In this document: one piece after another, positions 44,068 through 52,813 of the stretch
Layout: each line of letters starts with the position of its first letter
Position numbering within the stretch: the stretch's first letter is position 1
Assembly: GCF_018449515.1 (NCBI RefSeq)
Contig: NZ_JAAVUQ010000013.1
Location: forward strand, 1-64,000
Direction of reading: 5' to 3'
DNA: 64,000 nucleotides
From: Caballeronia sp. dw_19
GTDB taxonomy: Bacteria > Pseudomonadota > Gammaproteobacteria > Burkholderiales > Burkholderiaceae
Made by a program: the position numbers and the translations under genes
The notes under the pieces: generated by a model
Database searches by the model: none
What the model saw: only the letters and a program-made list of their open reading frames with translations
Told to the model about the DNA's origin: nothing

Positions 44068-45030
44068 ATGAAAGCAGCACTCGTTAAAGAACTCGGCGCG
44101 ACGCCGGTTTATGCCGACTTCACCGAGCCGGCTGTCACCGAAGGCATGGCCCGTGTCGCGGTTGTAGCATCCGCGCTGAGTCATGTCACCAAGAGCCGGG
44201 CCTCGGGCAAGCACTATAGCGCCTCCGCGACGTTCCCTTTCGTGCCTGGGGTCGACGGCACCGGTGTTCTAGAAGACGGCACGCGTGTCTATTTCGTGCT
44301 CCCCGAAGCCCCCTTCGGCGGCATGGCCGACTATTGCATCGTCGAAAAGGCGCGTTGTATTCCCTTGCCGGCGGCGCTTGATGATGTGACTGCGGCGGCA
44401 ATCGCCATTCCGGGCATGTCGTCATGGGCGGCGTTGGCTGAACGTGCAAAGCTGGTGAAGGGAGAGACCGTACTGATCAATGGTGCAACAGGCGTATCGG
44501 GGCTGCTCGCCGTGCAGGTCGCCAAGTATCTGGGCGCAGGCAAGGTCATCGCGACCGGGCGGAACGCGGCAACCCTTCAGTCTCTGAAAGCGCTCGGCGC
44601 TGATGAGACGATCAGTCTCATGCAGGATAACGATGCACTCGAAAGCGCGTTCCAGCAGCAGTTTCAGCAGGGCGTTGGCGTCGTGCTCGACTATCTTTGG
44701 GGACAAAGCGCGGAGCTGTTGCTGGCGGCCGGCGCCAAAGCTTTGCCGGAGGCGATGCCGCTCCGGTTTGTTCAGATCGGAGCCATGAGCGCGGCAACCA
44801 TCACGCTGCCTGGCGCAGCGCTTCGATCATCGGCCATCGAACTCATGGGCAGCGGTATTGGCAGCATTCCAATGCCGCGCCTCCTTGGTTCGATCCAGCA
44901 CTTGTTGAACGCCACGGTCCCCGGCGGTTTCAAGATCGCGACGAACGCGGTGCCCTTGTCTCAGGTCGAGGATCACTGGGCCAACGAAAACCAGGCGCGC
45001 ACCGTATTTACGACCGGGTTTCAACCGTGA
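44068..45030 (+). CDS. MDR-family quinone oxidoreductase-like protein
   Basis: A 320-residue zinc-independent medium-chain reductase. The N-terminal GroES-like half begins MKAALVKELGATPVYADF; the nucleotide-binding half has VLINGATGVSGLLAVQVAKYLGAGKVIATGRN. AAGGAG lies eight bases before the ATG. The C-terminal half is alanine-rich with PGAALRSSAIELMGSGIGS. Divergent MarR control suggests a role in the response to an electrophile or aromatic compound. Confidence 0.86.
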   Translation: MKAALVKELGATPVYADFTEPAVTEGMARVAVVASALSHVTKSRASGKHYSASATFPFVPGVDGTGVLEDGTRVYFVLPEAPFGGMADYCIVEKARCIPLPAALDDVTAAAIAIPGMSSWAALAERAKLVKGETVLINGATGVSGLLAVQVAKYLGAGKVIATGRNAATLQSLKALGADETISLMQDNDALESAFQQQFQQGVGVVLDYLWGQSAELLLAAGAKALPEAMPLRFVQIGAMSAATITLPGAALRSSAIELMGSGIGSIPMPRLLGSIQHLLNATVPGGFKIATNAVPLSQVEDHWANENQARTVFTTGFQP

Positions 45031-45670
45031 CGCACGTGAGGCCGGCGTGAAGCGCAGACCACCAACCAAGAGATAGATGCGGCCACCCGACCCGGATCAC
45101 CGGGAGCCGCTGGCCAGGCAAAACCTGCTTAATGCGCCGCGCCAACACCTGAGTAATGACCATGCCGCTGGTGTGCGTGGCGCCCCATAGCAAGGCGATG
45201 CTCGCATGGACTTCGCCGGCGCTGCGCATTCGCGGCGATTTCGCCACTCCCACGTTGCGTCGCGTCTCGGCGCGTATGGCGCCAGAGCCATCTGCAATCT
45301 CGTCCAGCGTCGTCATCATGCGTGCCGGGCGTAACATTTTAAGAAGGTCGGATTATTAGAAAGGATTCCTACTATTTCAGTACCAATCCGCCTGACGCTC
45401 GTTCAAAAACACGTCTCGCCGTGCACGACTTCCCCAATCCTCCAGACATTCGACCCGCGTCGATCATCCACATGCGATCTTCGCGCTCCAATAGAAAGGT
45501 GCGTCAGTAAGATCCCGCTCGCACGGTACGGGCACATTAACTGCTGCTCTGTCGGCTTGCCGCCGCCCAACGGAGGTACATTCTTTAAGCTGCTTTACCC
45601 TCAAAATTCTGCGCAATCGTACGAACTAATTTCGTCAAAAAATCAGACGAAATGACCGGAGAGTATTGTG
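45031..45670. other. Gene-poor stretch
   Basis: A minus-strand frame at 45008-45337 (109 codons, start MLRPARMMTTLDE) overlaps the end of the oxidoreductase gene and matches no family I know; it may be a remnant. The rest holds only the inverted repeat at 45629-45653 listed separately. Confidence 0.45.
45629..45653. promoter_or_regulatory. Inverted repeat before the membrane protein/cyclase operon
   Basis: ATTTCGTC (45629-45636) and GACGAAAT (45646-45653) are perfect inverted copies with a 9-bp spacer, ending 17 bp before ATG 45671. Either an operator or a 5' UTR hairpin next to the ribosome binding site (CCGGAG). Confidence 0.5.
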
Positions 45671-46264
45671 ATGTCCAAGCATACCGAGTTGCCATCGGAG
45701 ACCGACAGAACCGATACAGACTTCAGCCTTGACGCCGACCCGGCGTTTGCACAACCGCCCGTAAGATTCGGACGGCTTGCGCTCTGGATTGCCTCGGCAA
45801 GCGCGCTGGCAATCGGAATCATGGGTACGGTCGCGTATGGTGTCTGGTTCAATCAGGATCAGCACGCCTACGCCGAAGCCATGGAACACGCGCGGCAGAC
45901 GCTCTGGATCGTGGAACCGGCGCCAGAAGCGACTCCGTTGGTGCAACCAACGGCCTCATCCGGTTTCGTCGCGTCGCCCCTGGCTCCTTCTCGTCCGGTC
46001 ACCGTCGCCAGCGCCGATCTGATCGCGCCCGTGTCCGCCACTCAGTTCAATCGCCGCACAGTGCCTTCCGACTCGGCCGCGCCCAAGCTCGCTGTCACCC
46101 GCCCTCTTCGAGCGAGTTGCTCTGCAAACGTGGAACACCGCCGTGCGATGTCGCGCGCCAAGTCCAACGGCAACCTGTTCACCCGCATGAGTTCATTTTT
46201 TCATCGCGTAAGCTACCGGCAGCATGGCACCGAAAGCCAGCGAGATATCTACGCCCATCCGTGA
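45671..46264 (+). CDS. Hypothetical single-pass membrane protein
   Basis: A 197-residue protein with an acidic cytoplasmic N terminus (LPSETDRTDTDFSLDADPAFA), one transmembrane segment at about 38-62 (LALWIASASALAIGIMGTVAYGVW), then a Pro/Ala/Thr-rich low-complexity region and a basic tail. No family recognised. GTG at 45668 is an alternative start. Its last 41 bp overlap the diguanylate cyclase gene, implying co-transcription and possibly a partner role. Confidence 0.6.
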   Translation: MSKHTELPSETDRTDTDFSLDADPAFAQPPVRFGRLALWIASASALAIGIMGTVAYGVWFNQDQHAYAEAMEHARQTLWIVEPAPEATPLVQPTASSGFVASPLAPSRPVTVASADLIAPVSATQFNRRTVPSDSAAPKLAVTRPLRASCSANVEHRRAMSRAKSNGNLFTRMSSFFHRVSYRQHGTESQRDIYAHP

Positions 46265-47402
46265 GCGGCAGCGGGCTTACAAACCTGTCCAACCGATGCG
46301 TTTCAGGCCAGGTCCGGCTACGATCGCCTGCGTTTCCTTCCTCTGCCTGCTGATAGGTCTGCTGTTCCTTGCCTTACAAATCCGCACGATCTTCTCGGAC
46401 CAGCTGAAGCAGGAATACAGCGGGCTCGTTCTCGAAGGCATCGAACGGGCGGAAAGCGCCCGCAACCTGGTCCGCGTCTGGCAACAACAAGCCGACGACA
46501 GCATCGCGAGATCGGGACAATCGAAACACCCGGGACACCCGGAACAACCCGACGACTACCGGCGTGCGCGAATTGATCTCGCCGCCCGCATCGCGTCGCT
46601 CGCGGCGCTGGTGAACGCGAGCCCGTCGGCGGCACCGCGCGTCCCTCAATCCGCCCTGTTGCCCGACGCCAATCTCGACGATACCGACGCGCTGCTCGCC
46701 GTGGAATCCGTGTACTGGCGAGCGCAGCGCAACAACGACAGCGCCGACGCACGCACCCGCATAACGCGCGTGGCGAGTACGTTGATCGTGTTGTCGGCAT
46801 GTGTATTCGGCGCGCTGATCACCGCTTTGGGTATGTATGCAAAGCGCACGCGCCAACTGGCGGGCGAGTCGCACAAGTTCGAGCATGCAGCGCTGCACGA
46901 CGCAATGACCGGCCTGCCCAACCGGCGGAAATTGTTCGCCACGCTGGCGGAAACAGCAGCGGGCTTATCGAGCTCAGCGGGCAATCCGACGCTCCCCAAA
47001 ATTGCCGTGATTTATATCGACCTGGACGGGTTCAAGCAGGTCAACGACTCGCTCGGCCATCGCGTCGGCGACGAATTCCTGATTGCCGTTTCAAAGCGCT
47101 TTCGCAAGACTGTGCGTCTGGTTGATGTGGTCGCCCGCTTTGGCGGCGACGAGTTCGTTGTGCTGGTCCGCGAGTTTTCGACCAATGCCGAATTAGAAGC
47201 GATTGCACAGCGCCTGATCGACTGCGTGCTTCAGACGGACGAGCAGATGGGCATTGGATTTGTCCGCGCCAGCGTCGGCATAGCGAGCTTCCCGAATCCG
47301 GTCAGGGACTACCATCAGCTTGTTGCCGCCGCCGACGCAACCATGTACCAGGTAAAGCGCAACGGCAAGAACGGCTACGCGTTCGCGACACGGGTGAGCT
47401 GA
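46224..47402 (+). CDS. Membrane-bound diguanylate cyclase (GGDEF)
   Basis: Makes the second messenger c-di-GMP from two GTP. 392 residues: first transmembrane helix about 31-54, a periplasmic sensor region of about 130 residues, second helix about 184-205, then the GGDEF domain with HDAMTGLPNRR, YIDLDGFKQVNDSLGH and the active-site RFGGDEFVVL. An inhibitory I-site RLVD stands five residues before GGDEF, so product inhibition is expected. An internal ATG at 46296 is possible. Overlaps the upstream membrane protein gene by 41 bp. Confidence 0.9.
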   Translation: MAPKASEISTPIRERQRAYKPVQPMRFRPGPATIACVSFLCLLIGLLFLALQIRTIFSDQLKQEYSGLVLEGIERAESARNLVRVWQQQADDSIARSGQSKHPGHPEQPDDYRRARIDLAARIASLAALVNASPSAAPRVPQSALLPDANLDDTDALLAVESVYWRAQRNNDSADARTRITRVASTLIVLSACVFGALITALGMYAKRTRQLAGESHKFEHAALHDAMTGLPNRRKLFATLAETAAGLSSSAGNPTLPKIAVIYIDLDGFKQVNDSLGHRVGDEFLIAVSKRFRKTVRLVDVVARFGGDEFVVLVREFSTNAELEAIAQRLIDCVLQTDEQMGIGFVRASVGIASFPNPVRDYHQLVAAADATMYQVKRNGKNGYAFATRVS

Positions 47403-47694
47403 GCAGGATCGTGTCGGTCCCAACACCCCCGCACTTCGCGCGCGGCATCCCCCCGCTTATCGGCAGGAACACGCAGAATCTGAAGGCGCACATTTCCCGA
47501 TGGCGCTTGTCGCGTGCCCTGCATGAGAATCGCGTAACGAGCGCTATCGACTAGCCTGCCCGTTCTGGCGATCAGCTTGGCTCGCCTGAGTAAAAACCGG
47601 CATCGTCCGCTGTTTATTCAAGAAAACTAAACGATACCGGCCAAAGACCCAACCGAGGAAACCCACGCGTGCCGTGTTCGCCGCGACCCAGACC

Positions 47695-49239
47695 ATGCTC
47701 AAGAACTTTACGATTCGCCGCGGACTCACGATTACCATCGCCGGTTACACGCTCGCGCTCGTGGCGGTGCTGCTTGCAGCCGCTGCGTGCCTGCGCCAGA
47801 GCAACCAGGCGCTGGAACAGATGGTCGCCACCGATACCGTCGCCATCACGCATCTCAAGACGAGTTCGCAACGGCTGCTGCAAGTGCGCCTTGCGCTCGG
47901 CAGCTTCGAGACGCTGTTCATGCTCGGCAAGGCTGGCGACGACTTGCTGCCCAACGCGCGCAAGACGCTGAAAGCAAGCGATACCGAGTTCGATGCATAC
48001 CTCGCCAAGCCGCGCGACCGCCAGGAAGAGCCGCTGGTGCAAGCCGCCAGGACCGCGCGCGATGCGTTGATCGCCAAGGCGCTCAACCTTGAATTCGATG
48101 CCCTCGCGCAGAACGACTTCACGACGTTCCGCACGCTCCAGGTTCAGACGGCGGACGGTTTATACGCCACCTACGATCACGCGATGTCCGCGCTGGAAGC
48201 GTTCCAGATCGCGCATCAGCAAGACCGTTATGCGCAGGCACAGGCTCAGTTCCACATGATGGCGACAGCAGCCGTAATTGTCGCGGCGTTGGCGCTGGTG
48301 CTGGGGTTCATCGCACGAGCTGCGTTGAGCGCAGCGGTGATGAAGCCGATTGAGTCGGCAATTCACCACTTCGAACAGATCGCCGCGGGCGATCTGACAG
48401 CGAGTATCGATGCCTCGCGCGACAACGAAATGGGCCGCTTGTTTGCGGCACTCGGCAAGATGCAGCAGGGGCTTGTAGGGACGGTGCAACAGGTGCGCGG
48501 CGGCACGGGCGCGATCTCGCACGGCGCGCGTGAGATTGCGGCGGGCAATATCGATTTGTCGCAACGCACGGAAGAACAGGCGGCATCGTTGCAGCAAACG
48601 GCATCGAGCATGGAGCAGTTAACAGCCACCGTCCGCCAGAACGCCGATAACGCGCGGCAGGCGAGCGAACTGGCCGTCGATGCATCGGCGACAGCTGTGC
48701 GTGGCGGCACCGTCGTGGGCAAAGTCGTTCATACGATGGACGACATCGCGACGAGTTCGACGAGGATTGCGGACATCATCGGGGTGATCGAAGGGATTGC
48801 GTTCCAGACGAATATTCTCGCGCTCAACGCGGCGGTGGAAGCCGCGCGTGCGGGTGAACAAGGGCGGGGTTTTGCGGTGGTCGCGGCCGAAGTGCGCAAC
48901 CTCGCGCAACGCAGCGCCGGAGCCGCGAAAGAGATCAAGGAGTTGATCAATGCATCGGCGGACAAGGTGCAGGCCGGCAACGTGCTGGCGGGACAAGCGG
49001 GCCAGACCATGAGCGAAGTGGTCGCGGCGGTGAAGCGGGTGTCGGACATCATTAGCGAGATCAGCGCGGCATCGAATGAGCAGACCGGCGGCATTGAACA
49101 GATCAACCGCGCGGTCGCGCAGATGGACGAGGTGACACAGCAAAATGCGGCGCTGGTGGAAGAAGCGGCTGCGGCTGCGGCGTCGCTTGAGCAGCAGGCG
49201 GAAAAGCTGGATGTCGCGGTGGCGGTGTTTCGGGTTTAA
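47695..49239 (+). CDS. Methyl-accepting chemotaxis protein
   Basis: Chemoreceptor of 514 residues in the inner membrane. Transmembrane helix 1 about 12-34, periplasmic four-helix ligand domain about 35-190 (Tar-like), helix 2 about 195-217, HAMP (KPIESAIHHFEQIAAGDLTASI) and a signalling domain with the conserved tip IEGIAFQTNILALNAAVEAARAGEQGRGFAVVAAEVR. ATG 47695 (MLKNFTIRRGLT) is chosen over GTG 47674. Ligand unknown. Its end overlaps the next, convergent gene by 4 bp. Confidence 0.92.
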   Translation: MLKNFTIRRGLTITIAGYTLALVAVLLAAAACLRQSNQALEQMVATDTVAITHLKTSSQRLLQVRLALGSFETLFMLGKAGDDLLPNARKTLKASDTEFDAYLAKPRDRQEEPLVQAARTARDALIAKALNLEFDALAQNDFTTFRTLQVQTADGLYATYDHAMSALEAFQIAHQQDRYAQAQAQFHMMATAAVIVAALALVLGFIARAALSAAVMKPIESAIHHFEQIAAGDLTASIDASRDNEMGRLFAALGKMQQGLVGTVQQVRGGTGAISHGAREIAAGNIDLSQRTEEQAASLQQTASSMEQLTATVRQNADNARQASELAVDASATAVRGGTVVGKVVHTMDDIATSSTRIADIIGVIEGIAFQTNILALNAAVEAARAGEQGRGFAVVAAEVRNLAQRSAGAAKEIKELINASADKVQAGNVLAGQAGQTMSEVVAAVKRVSDIISEISAASNEQTGGIEQINRAVAQMDEVTQQNAALVEEAAAAAASLEQQAEKLDVAVAVFRV

Positions 49240-49784
49240 GGGCTTTCACCTGCTACCGCAGCCACCGCAAACACCGTGCGGTAATAAGCACGCCCTTGCG
49301 CCAGGTGCGATTCAAAAGCGAATCCGCGGCTCAACATGTCGTTCATATCGGCGCGGGTGATTTTCATCACATAACTGTGCTCAGTCGTGACCAACCGGCA
49401 ACTCCCCGACGCCTCCGATGCGCTGAACCACTTGCCCGCATCAGCATGACCCGCCGGGTAGGTGTGGCTGTCACGTTCCACTTGCCAGCGGCCATCGAGC
49501 AGGATCCAGAAGTCATCGCTCTTATCCGCCACTGAACAATCCGCGACCACCGTGCCCGCCTCCGCTTCCCACTCGCGCGAGTGATCGATGGTCCAGCGCA
49601 ACTGTTCAGTATTGAGCCCCGTAAAAAACGGCGTCTTCCTGAGCAGATACAAATACGTCGTCGATGCTTTCATGGTCTTGCCCTCCGGTTCCGCGTGGCC
49701 CTGCTGACCGCACGCAGCGGTCAGCATAAGAAGCCCAAGCCAGGCGCCGCGAACAATACGCCCGGCCCTTGTCACGCTTATCAT
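49236..49784 (-). CDS. Putative lipoprotein with a cyclic-nucleotide-binding-like fold
   Basis: A 182-residue protein with a signal peptide and lipobox LTAAC (cysteine about residue 25). The mature part reads like a CNB domain: LLRKTPFFTGLNTEQLRWTID, EAEAGTVVADC, DDFWILLDGRWQVER, YPAGHADAGKWFS and a C-terminal helix. The phosphate-binding cassette residues (FGE...RxA) are not evident, so cyclic nucleotide binding is doubtful. Its ATG overlaps the SDR stop (ATGA), so the two are one operon. An internal ATG (MKASTTY) would give a cytoplasmic form. Confidence 0.6.
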   Translation of the reverse strand: MISVTRAGRIVRGAWLGLLMLTAACGQQGHAEPEGKTMKASTTYLYLLRKTPFFTGLNTEQLRWTIDHSREWEAEAGTVVADCSVADKSDDFWILLDGRWQVERDSHTYPAGHADAGKWFSASEASGSCRLVTTEHSYVMKITRADMNDMLSRGFAFESHLAQGRAYYRTVFAVAAVAGESP

Positions 49785-50674
49785 CGTGACACCTTCGCCT
49801 CAAGCAGATCGCCCATGCCGATGCGCTTCGCGAATTCAATCCGCACCCGCTCGGACACCTCCAGCACCTGCGCCGCGCCATCGCCGACAAAATCGATCAC
49901 TGAGCGCATCGGCCGTGTGCCTTTCGCAAGCCCGACAATGCGCACGACTTCATCCGCGACCGCACAGGGATCAGCGTCAGGCGGTGTCAAAGACGTCAAG
50001 CGCTCGCCGATCTGGTCCATCACGCCGTCGTATCGGGCATAGGCTACGGCCGTGGCAGTGTCCGCTGGTTTGCCTGCGCTCGGGAAGTGGTCGGTGCCGC
50101 TGGTGAATGCGCCCGGCACGACAATCGATGTCTCCACGCCAAAGCGTGCAAGTTCATAAGCAAGCGTGACAGCGAGCGAATCCATGGCCGCCTTCGCCGC
50201 GCCATAAGGGCCCATGAACGGCGGGAAACCACCCTTGGTCGTGGTGCTGCTGATCCACAGCACCAGCCCGGATTCCTGCTTGCGCATATAAGGCAGCACC
50301 GCACGGTTGACGCGCTGCGCGCCGAACAGATTGGTGTCGAACACCTTCATCATTTCTTCCGGCGTGAATGCTTCCGTCGGACCGACCACCAGATGCCCCG
50401 CGTTCTGCATCACCACGTCAATCCTGCCTTGCTCGCGGATGATAGTCGCGGCGGCGGCATCGGCGGAATCCTGCGAGAGGACATCGAGTTCCAGCGGGAT
50501 CAACGTGATCCCCTTTTCCGCCGATACGGCGCGCAGTTCATCGGCACGACCGCGATTGCGGCCCTCCACATCGCGCATGGTCGCGTACACAATGTGCCCC
50601 GCTTCGGCCAGCGCCAACGCGCTCAACTTGCCAATGCCCGTGCCTGCGCCCGTTACCAAAATGACTGATTTCAT
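49781..50674 (-). CDS. SDR-family oxidoreductase
   Basis: Short-chain dehydrogenase/reductase of 297 residues. The cofactor motif VTGAGTGIGKL starts at residue 8, NAGHLVVG follows, and the catalytic Ser-Tyr-Lys set is SSTTTKGG and YGAAKAAMD. The length, longer than the usual 250, and a C-terminal extension suggest a classical SDR with an added helix pair. Translationally coupled to the following lipoprotein gene. Substrate unknown. Confidence 0.87.
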   Translation of the reverse strand: MKSVILVTGAGTGIGKLSALALAEAGHIVYATMRDVEGRNRGRADELRAVSAEKGITLIPLELDVLSQDSADAAAATIIREQGRIDVVMQNAGHLVVGPTEAFTPEEMMKVFDTNLFGAQRVNRAVLPYMRKQESGLVLWISSTTTKGGFPPFMGPYGAAKAAMDSLAVTLAYELARFGVETSIVVPGAFTSGTDHFPSAGKPADTATAVAYARYDGVMDQIGERLTSLTPPDADPCAVADEVVRIVGLAKGTRPMRSVIDFVGDGAAQVLEVSERVRIEFAKRIGMGDLLEAKVSR

Positions 50675-50718
50675 GGTGATTCTCCAAAACGTTTAGCTAA
50701 GCTGATGTTCTCAATTTA

Positions 50719-51462
50719 TTAAGCAATACCGCCATTGGCGCGCAGGATCTGGCCGTTGACCCAGCCCGCATCCGGACCGGCGAGGAACGACACGACTGAA
50801 GCAATGTCTTCGGGCTGACCGAGGCGTTGCAGCGGCGGCATTTTCGCGAAGGTCTGGATCTGTTCTTCGGTCTTGCCATCGAGGAAAAGCGAGGTTGCGA
50901 TCGGGCCGGGAGCAACCGCGTTCACCGTGATATTGCGGCCGCGCAGTTCCTTCGCGAACACATGCGTGAACGCTTCAACGGCTGCTTTCGTCGCGTTGTA
51001 GACGGCGTAGCCGGGCATGTTCAGGGCGAGCGTCGTGCTCGAAAAATTGATGATGCGGCCGCCGTCGTTCATCCGCGCCGCCGCTTCGCGCAGCGTGTTG
51101 AAGGTGCCGCGAACGTTGATGCCGAAGGTCTGCTCGTAAAGCGCGTCGGAGGTTTCGGCCAGCGGGACCGTCTTCAGCACGCCGGCGTTGTTCACCAGTA
51201 CATCGACCTTGCCGAGTTGCTGCTCGGTCGCCTCGAACATGGCGCGGACTTCGTCGGCGTTCGCTACGTCGGCCTTGACCGCGATCGCTTTCGTGCCCTG
51301 CGTGGCGAGCTCCGCGACAAGCGCGTCGGCTTCTTTCGAACTCGATGCGTAGTTGATGACTACTGCAAAACCGTCGTTGGCGAGACGCCGCGCCACTGCT
51401 GCGCCAATGCCGCGCGATGCGCCCGTGACAATGGCTACCTGGCTGTTCTTGACCGTGTTCAT
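50719..51462 (-). CDS. SDR-family oxidoreductase (FabG-like)
   Basis: Classical SDR of 247 residues. VTGASRGIGAAVARRLA is the NAD(P)-binding motif; NNAGV and the catalytic YNATKAAVEAF follow, and the end has GWVNGQILRANGGIA. AAGGAG sits six bases before ATG 51462. It is divergent from a LysR gene and 44 bp upstream of the second SDR gene, so one transcript may cover both SDR genes and the lipoprotein. Confidence 0.9.
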   Translation of the reverse strand: MNTVKNSQVAIVTGASRGIGAAVARRLANDGFAVVINYASSSKEADALVAELATQGTKAIAVKADVANADEVRAMFEATEQQLGKVDVLVNNAGVLKTVPLAETSDALYEQTFGINVRGTFNTLREAAARMNDGGRIINFSSTTLALNMPGYAVYNATKAAVEAFTHVFAKELRGRNITVNAVAPGPIATSLFLDGKTEEQIQTFAKMPPLQRLGQPEDIASVVSFLAGPDAGWVNGQILRANGGIA

Positions 51463-51524
51463 GATTCGCTCCTTTGGGTGGTGAGTGCGTGGAATGAAGT
51501 ATCGATCATTCACATTGATTGATA

Positions 51525-51544
51525 ATTACTTTGAATTTGGTAAT
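51525..51544. promoter_or_regulatory. LysR-type operator candidate
   Basis: ATTAC (51525-51529) and GTAAT (51540-51544) are inverted with a 10-bp spacer inside an A+T-rich divergent region between the SDR and LysR genes. Confidence 0.45.
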
Positions 51545-51586
51545 ATCGTTCCATTTACTTTAACAATCACTGCTCGCGAGTCGCCC

Positions 51587-52477
51587 ATGGACCGGTTTCA
51601 GGAAATGCAGGTGTTTATTCGTATCGCGGAGCGGAGCAGCTTTACGCACGCCGCCGACGACCTGCAGATACCGCGCGCCACTGTCACCAACCTGCTCAAG
51701 CGCATGGAGGAGCGGCTTGGGACGCGGCTGCTTGAGCGCACGACGCGCACGGTGCGCCTCACGCACGACGGCGAGGCGTTCTACCGGCGCTGCGTGCGAC
51801 TGGTCGCGGACATGGAGGAAGCGGAGGGATCGTTCCGCAATGTCGCGCCGAAGGGTCTGCTGCGCGTGAATTTGCAGGGAACGCTTGCGCGGCATTTCGT
51901 GGTGCCGGCGCTGCCTGATTTCGTCGCGCAGTATCCGGACATCGAATTGCAGATTGGCGAGGACGACCGGTTGGTGGATCTGGTGCGCGAGGGTATCGAC
52001 TGCGTGTTGCGCGCCGGAACGCTCCAGGATTCGTCGATGGTCGGACGCCGCGTCGCGCTGATGGAGCAGGTGACGGTGGCGAGTCCCGCTTATCTCCAGC
52101 AGTTCGGGGAGCCGGAGACGCTTGAGGCGCTGGGCGCGCATCGGGCGGTTAACTATCTGTCGAGTGGATCGGGGCGGGTGTTGCCCATGGAATTTTCCGT
52201 CGATGGCCACGTGATCGAGATTCAGCTCGCCGCGGTGGTGTCGGTCACTGGCGCGGATTTATACACGGGGTCAGCAGTCGCGGGATTGGGACTGGTCCAA
52301 GTGCCGCGGTATCGGGTGATAGGGGAATTATCGGCGGGGACGCTGAAGGTCGTGCTTGATGCGTTTCCGCCGCCCCCTATGCCGGTTTCGGTTTTGTATC
52401 CGCAGAACCGGCAGTTATCGGCGAGAGTCCGGGTGTTTGCGCAATGGGTCCGGGAGATTTTTGAAGCGGCGGGTTGA
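51587..52477 (+). CDS. LysR-family transcriptional regulator
   Basis: A 296-residue LysR protein of the CrgA/DmlR type: MDRFQEMQVFIRIAERSSFTHAADDLQIPRATVTNLLKRMEERLGTRLLERTTR. The effector domain includes GTLARHFVVPALPDFVAQYPDIELQIGEDDR. The ATG at 51587 gives the standard DmlR-type start. It is divergent from the FabG-like SDR gene, its likely target. Confidence 0.9.
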   Translation: MDRFQEMQVFIRIAERSSFTHAADDLQIPRATVTNLLKRMEERLGTRLLERTTRTVRLTHDGEAFYRRCVRLVADMEEAEGSFRNVAPKGLLRVNLQGTLARHFVVPALPDFVAQYPDIELQIGEDDRLVDLVREGIDCVLRAGTLQDSSMVGRRVALMEQVTVASPAYLQQFGEPETLEALGAHRAVNYLSSGSGRVLPMEFSVDGHVIEIQLAAVVSVTGADLYTGSAVAGLGLVQVPRYRVIGELSAGTLKVVLDAFPPPPMPVSVLYPQNRQLSARVRVFAQWVREIFEAAG

Positions 52478-52499
52478 AGGGGTTGATTTGATTCGAACG

Positions 52500-52720
52500 A
52501 TCGCGCAAACGCACCTCTTCCATGGCATGTAGACCGGCGGATGCGCGGTGGTCACGTTGAGCTGGTATTCCTCGTAGAAATCCGACAGCGCGGTATGCGG
52601 GGGTATGCAGCACGAACGGCTTCGGCTCGCTCAGCACGCTCGGCATGCGCGCCGCCGCCAATTCCAGCAACGCCACCGCCTGTCGCCATGACCTGTCGTA
52701 GCGGTCGCGCTCGGTCCTCA
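52500..52720 (-). pseudogene. Remnant of an MscS-family mechanosensitive channel gene
   Basis: The minus strand encodes two pieces of an MscS-like C-terminal cytoplasmic domain in different frames: RYDRSWRQAVALLELAAARMPSVLSEPKPFVLHT, then after a frame change near 52595-52605, ALSDFYEEYQLNV. Intact channels carry the same two pieces joined (xxPFVLxxALSDFYVEYQL). The membrane part is absent. It is a degraded fragment between the LysR and katG genes. Confidence 0.7.
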
Positions 52721-52813
52721 CCGACGCTATCGGACATATTGGTACATTCGATTGAGAGTTGTCATTGCAAACTGGTATCGTAACTATCCGCCAAAAAGAC
52801 GAACGGAGTCCGT

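Noticed and set aside
45008..45337. 109-codon minus-strand frame after the oxidoreductase gene
   Set aside because: Overlaps the oxidoreductase end and shows no domain features; kept only as part of the gene-poor stretch.
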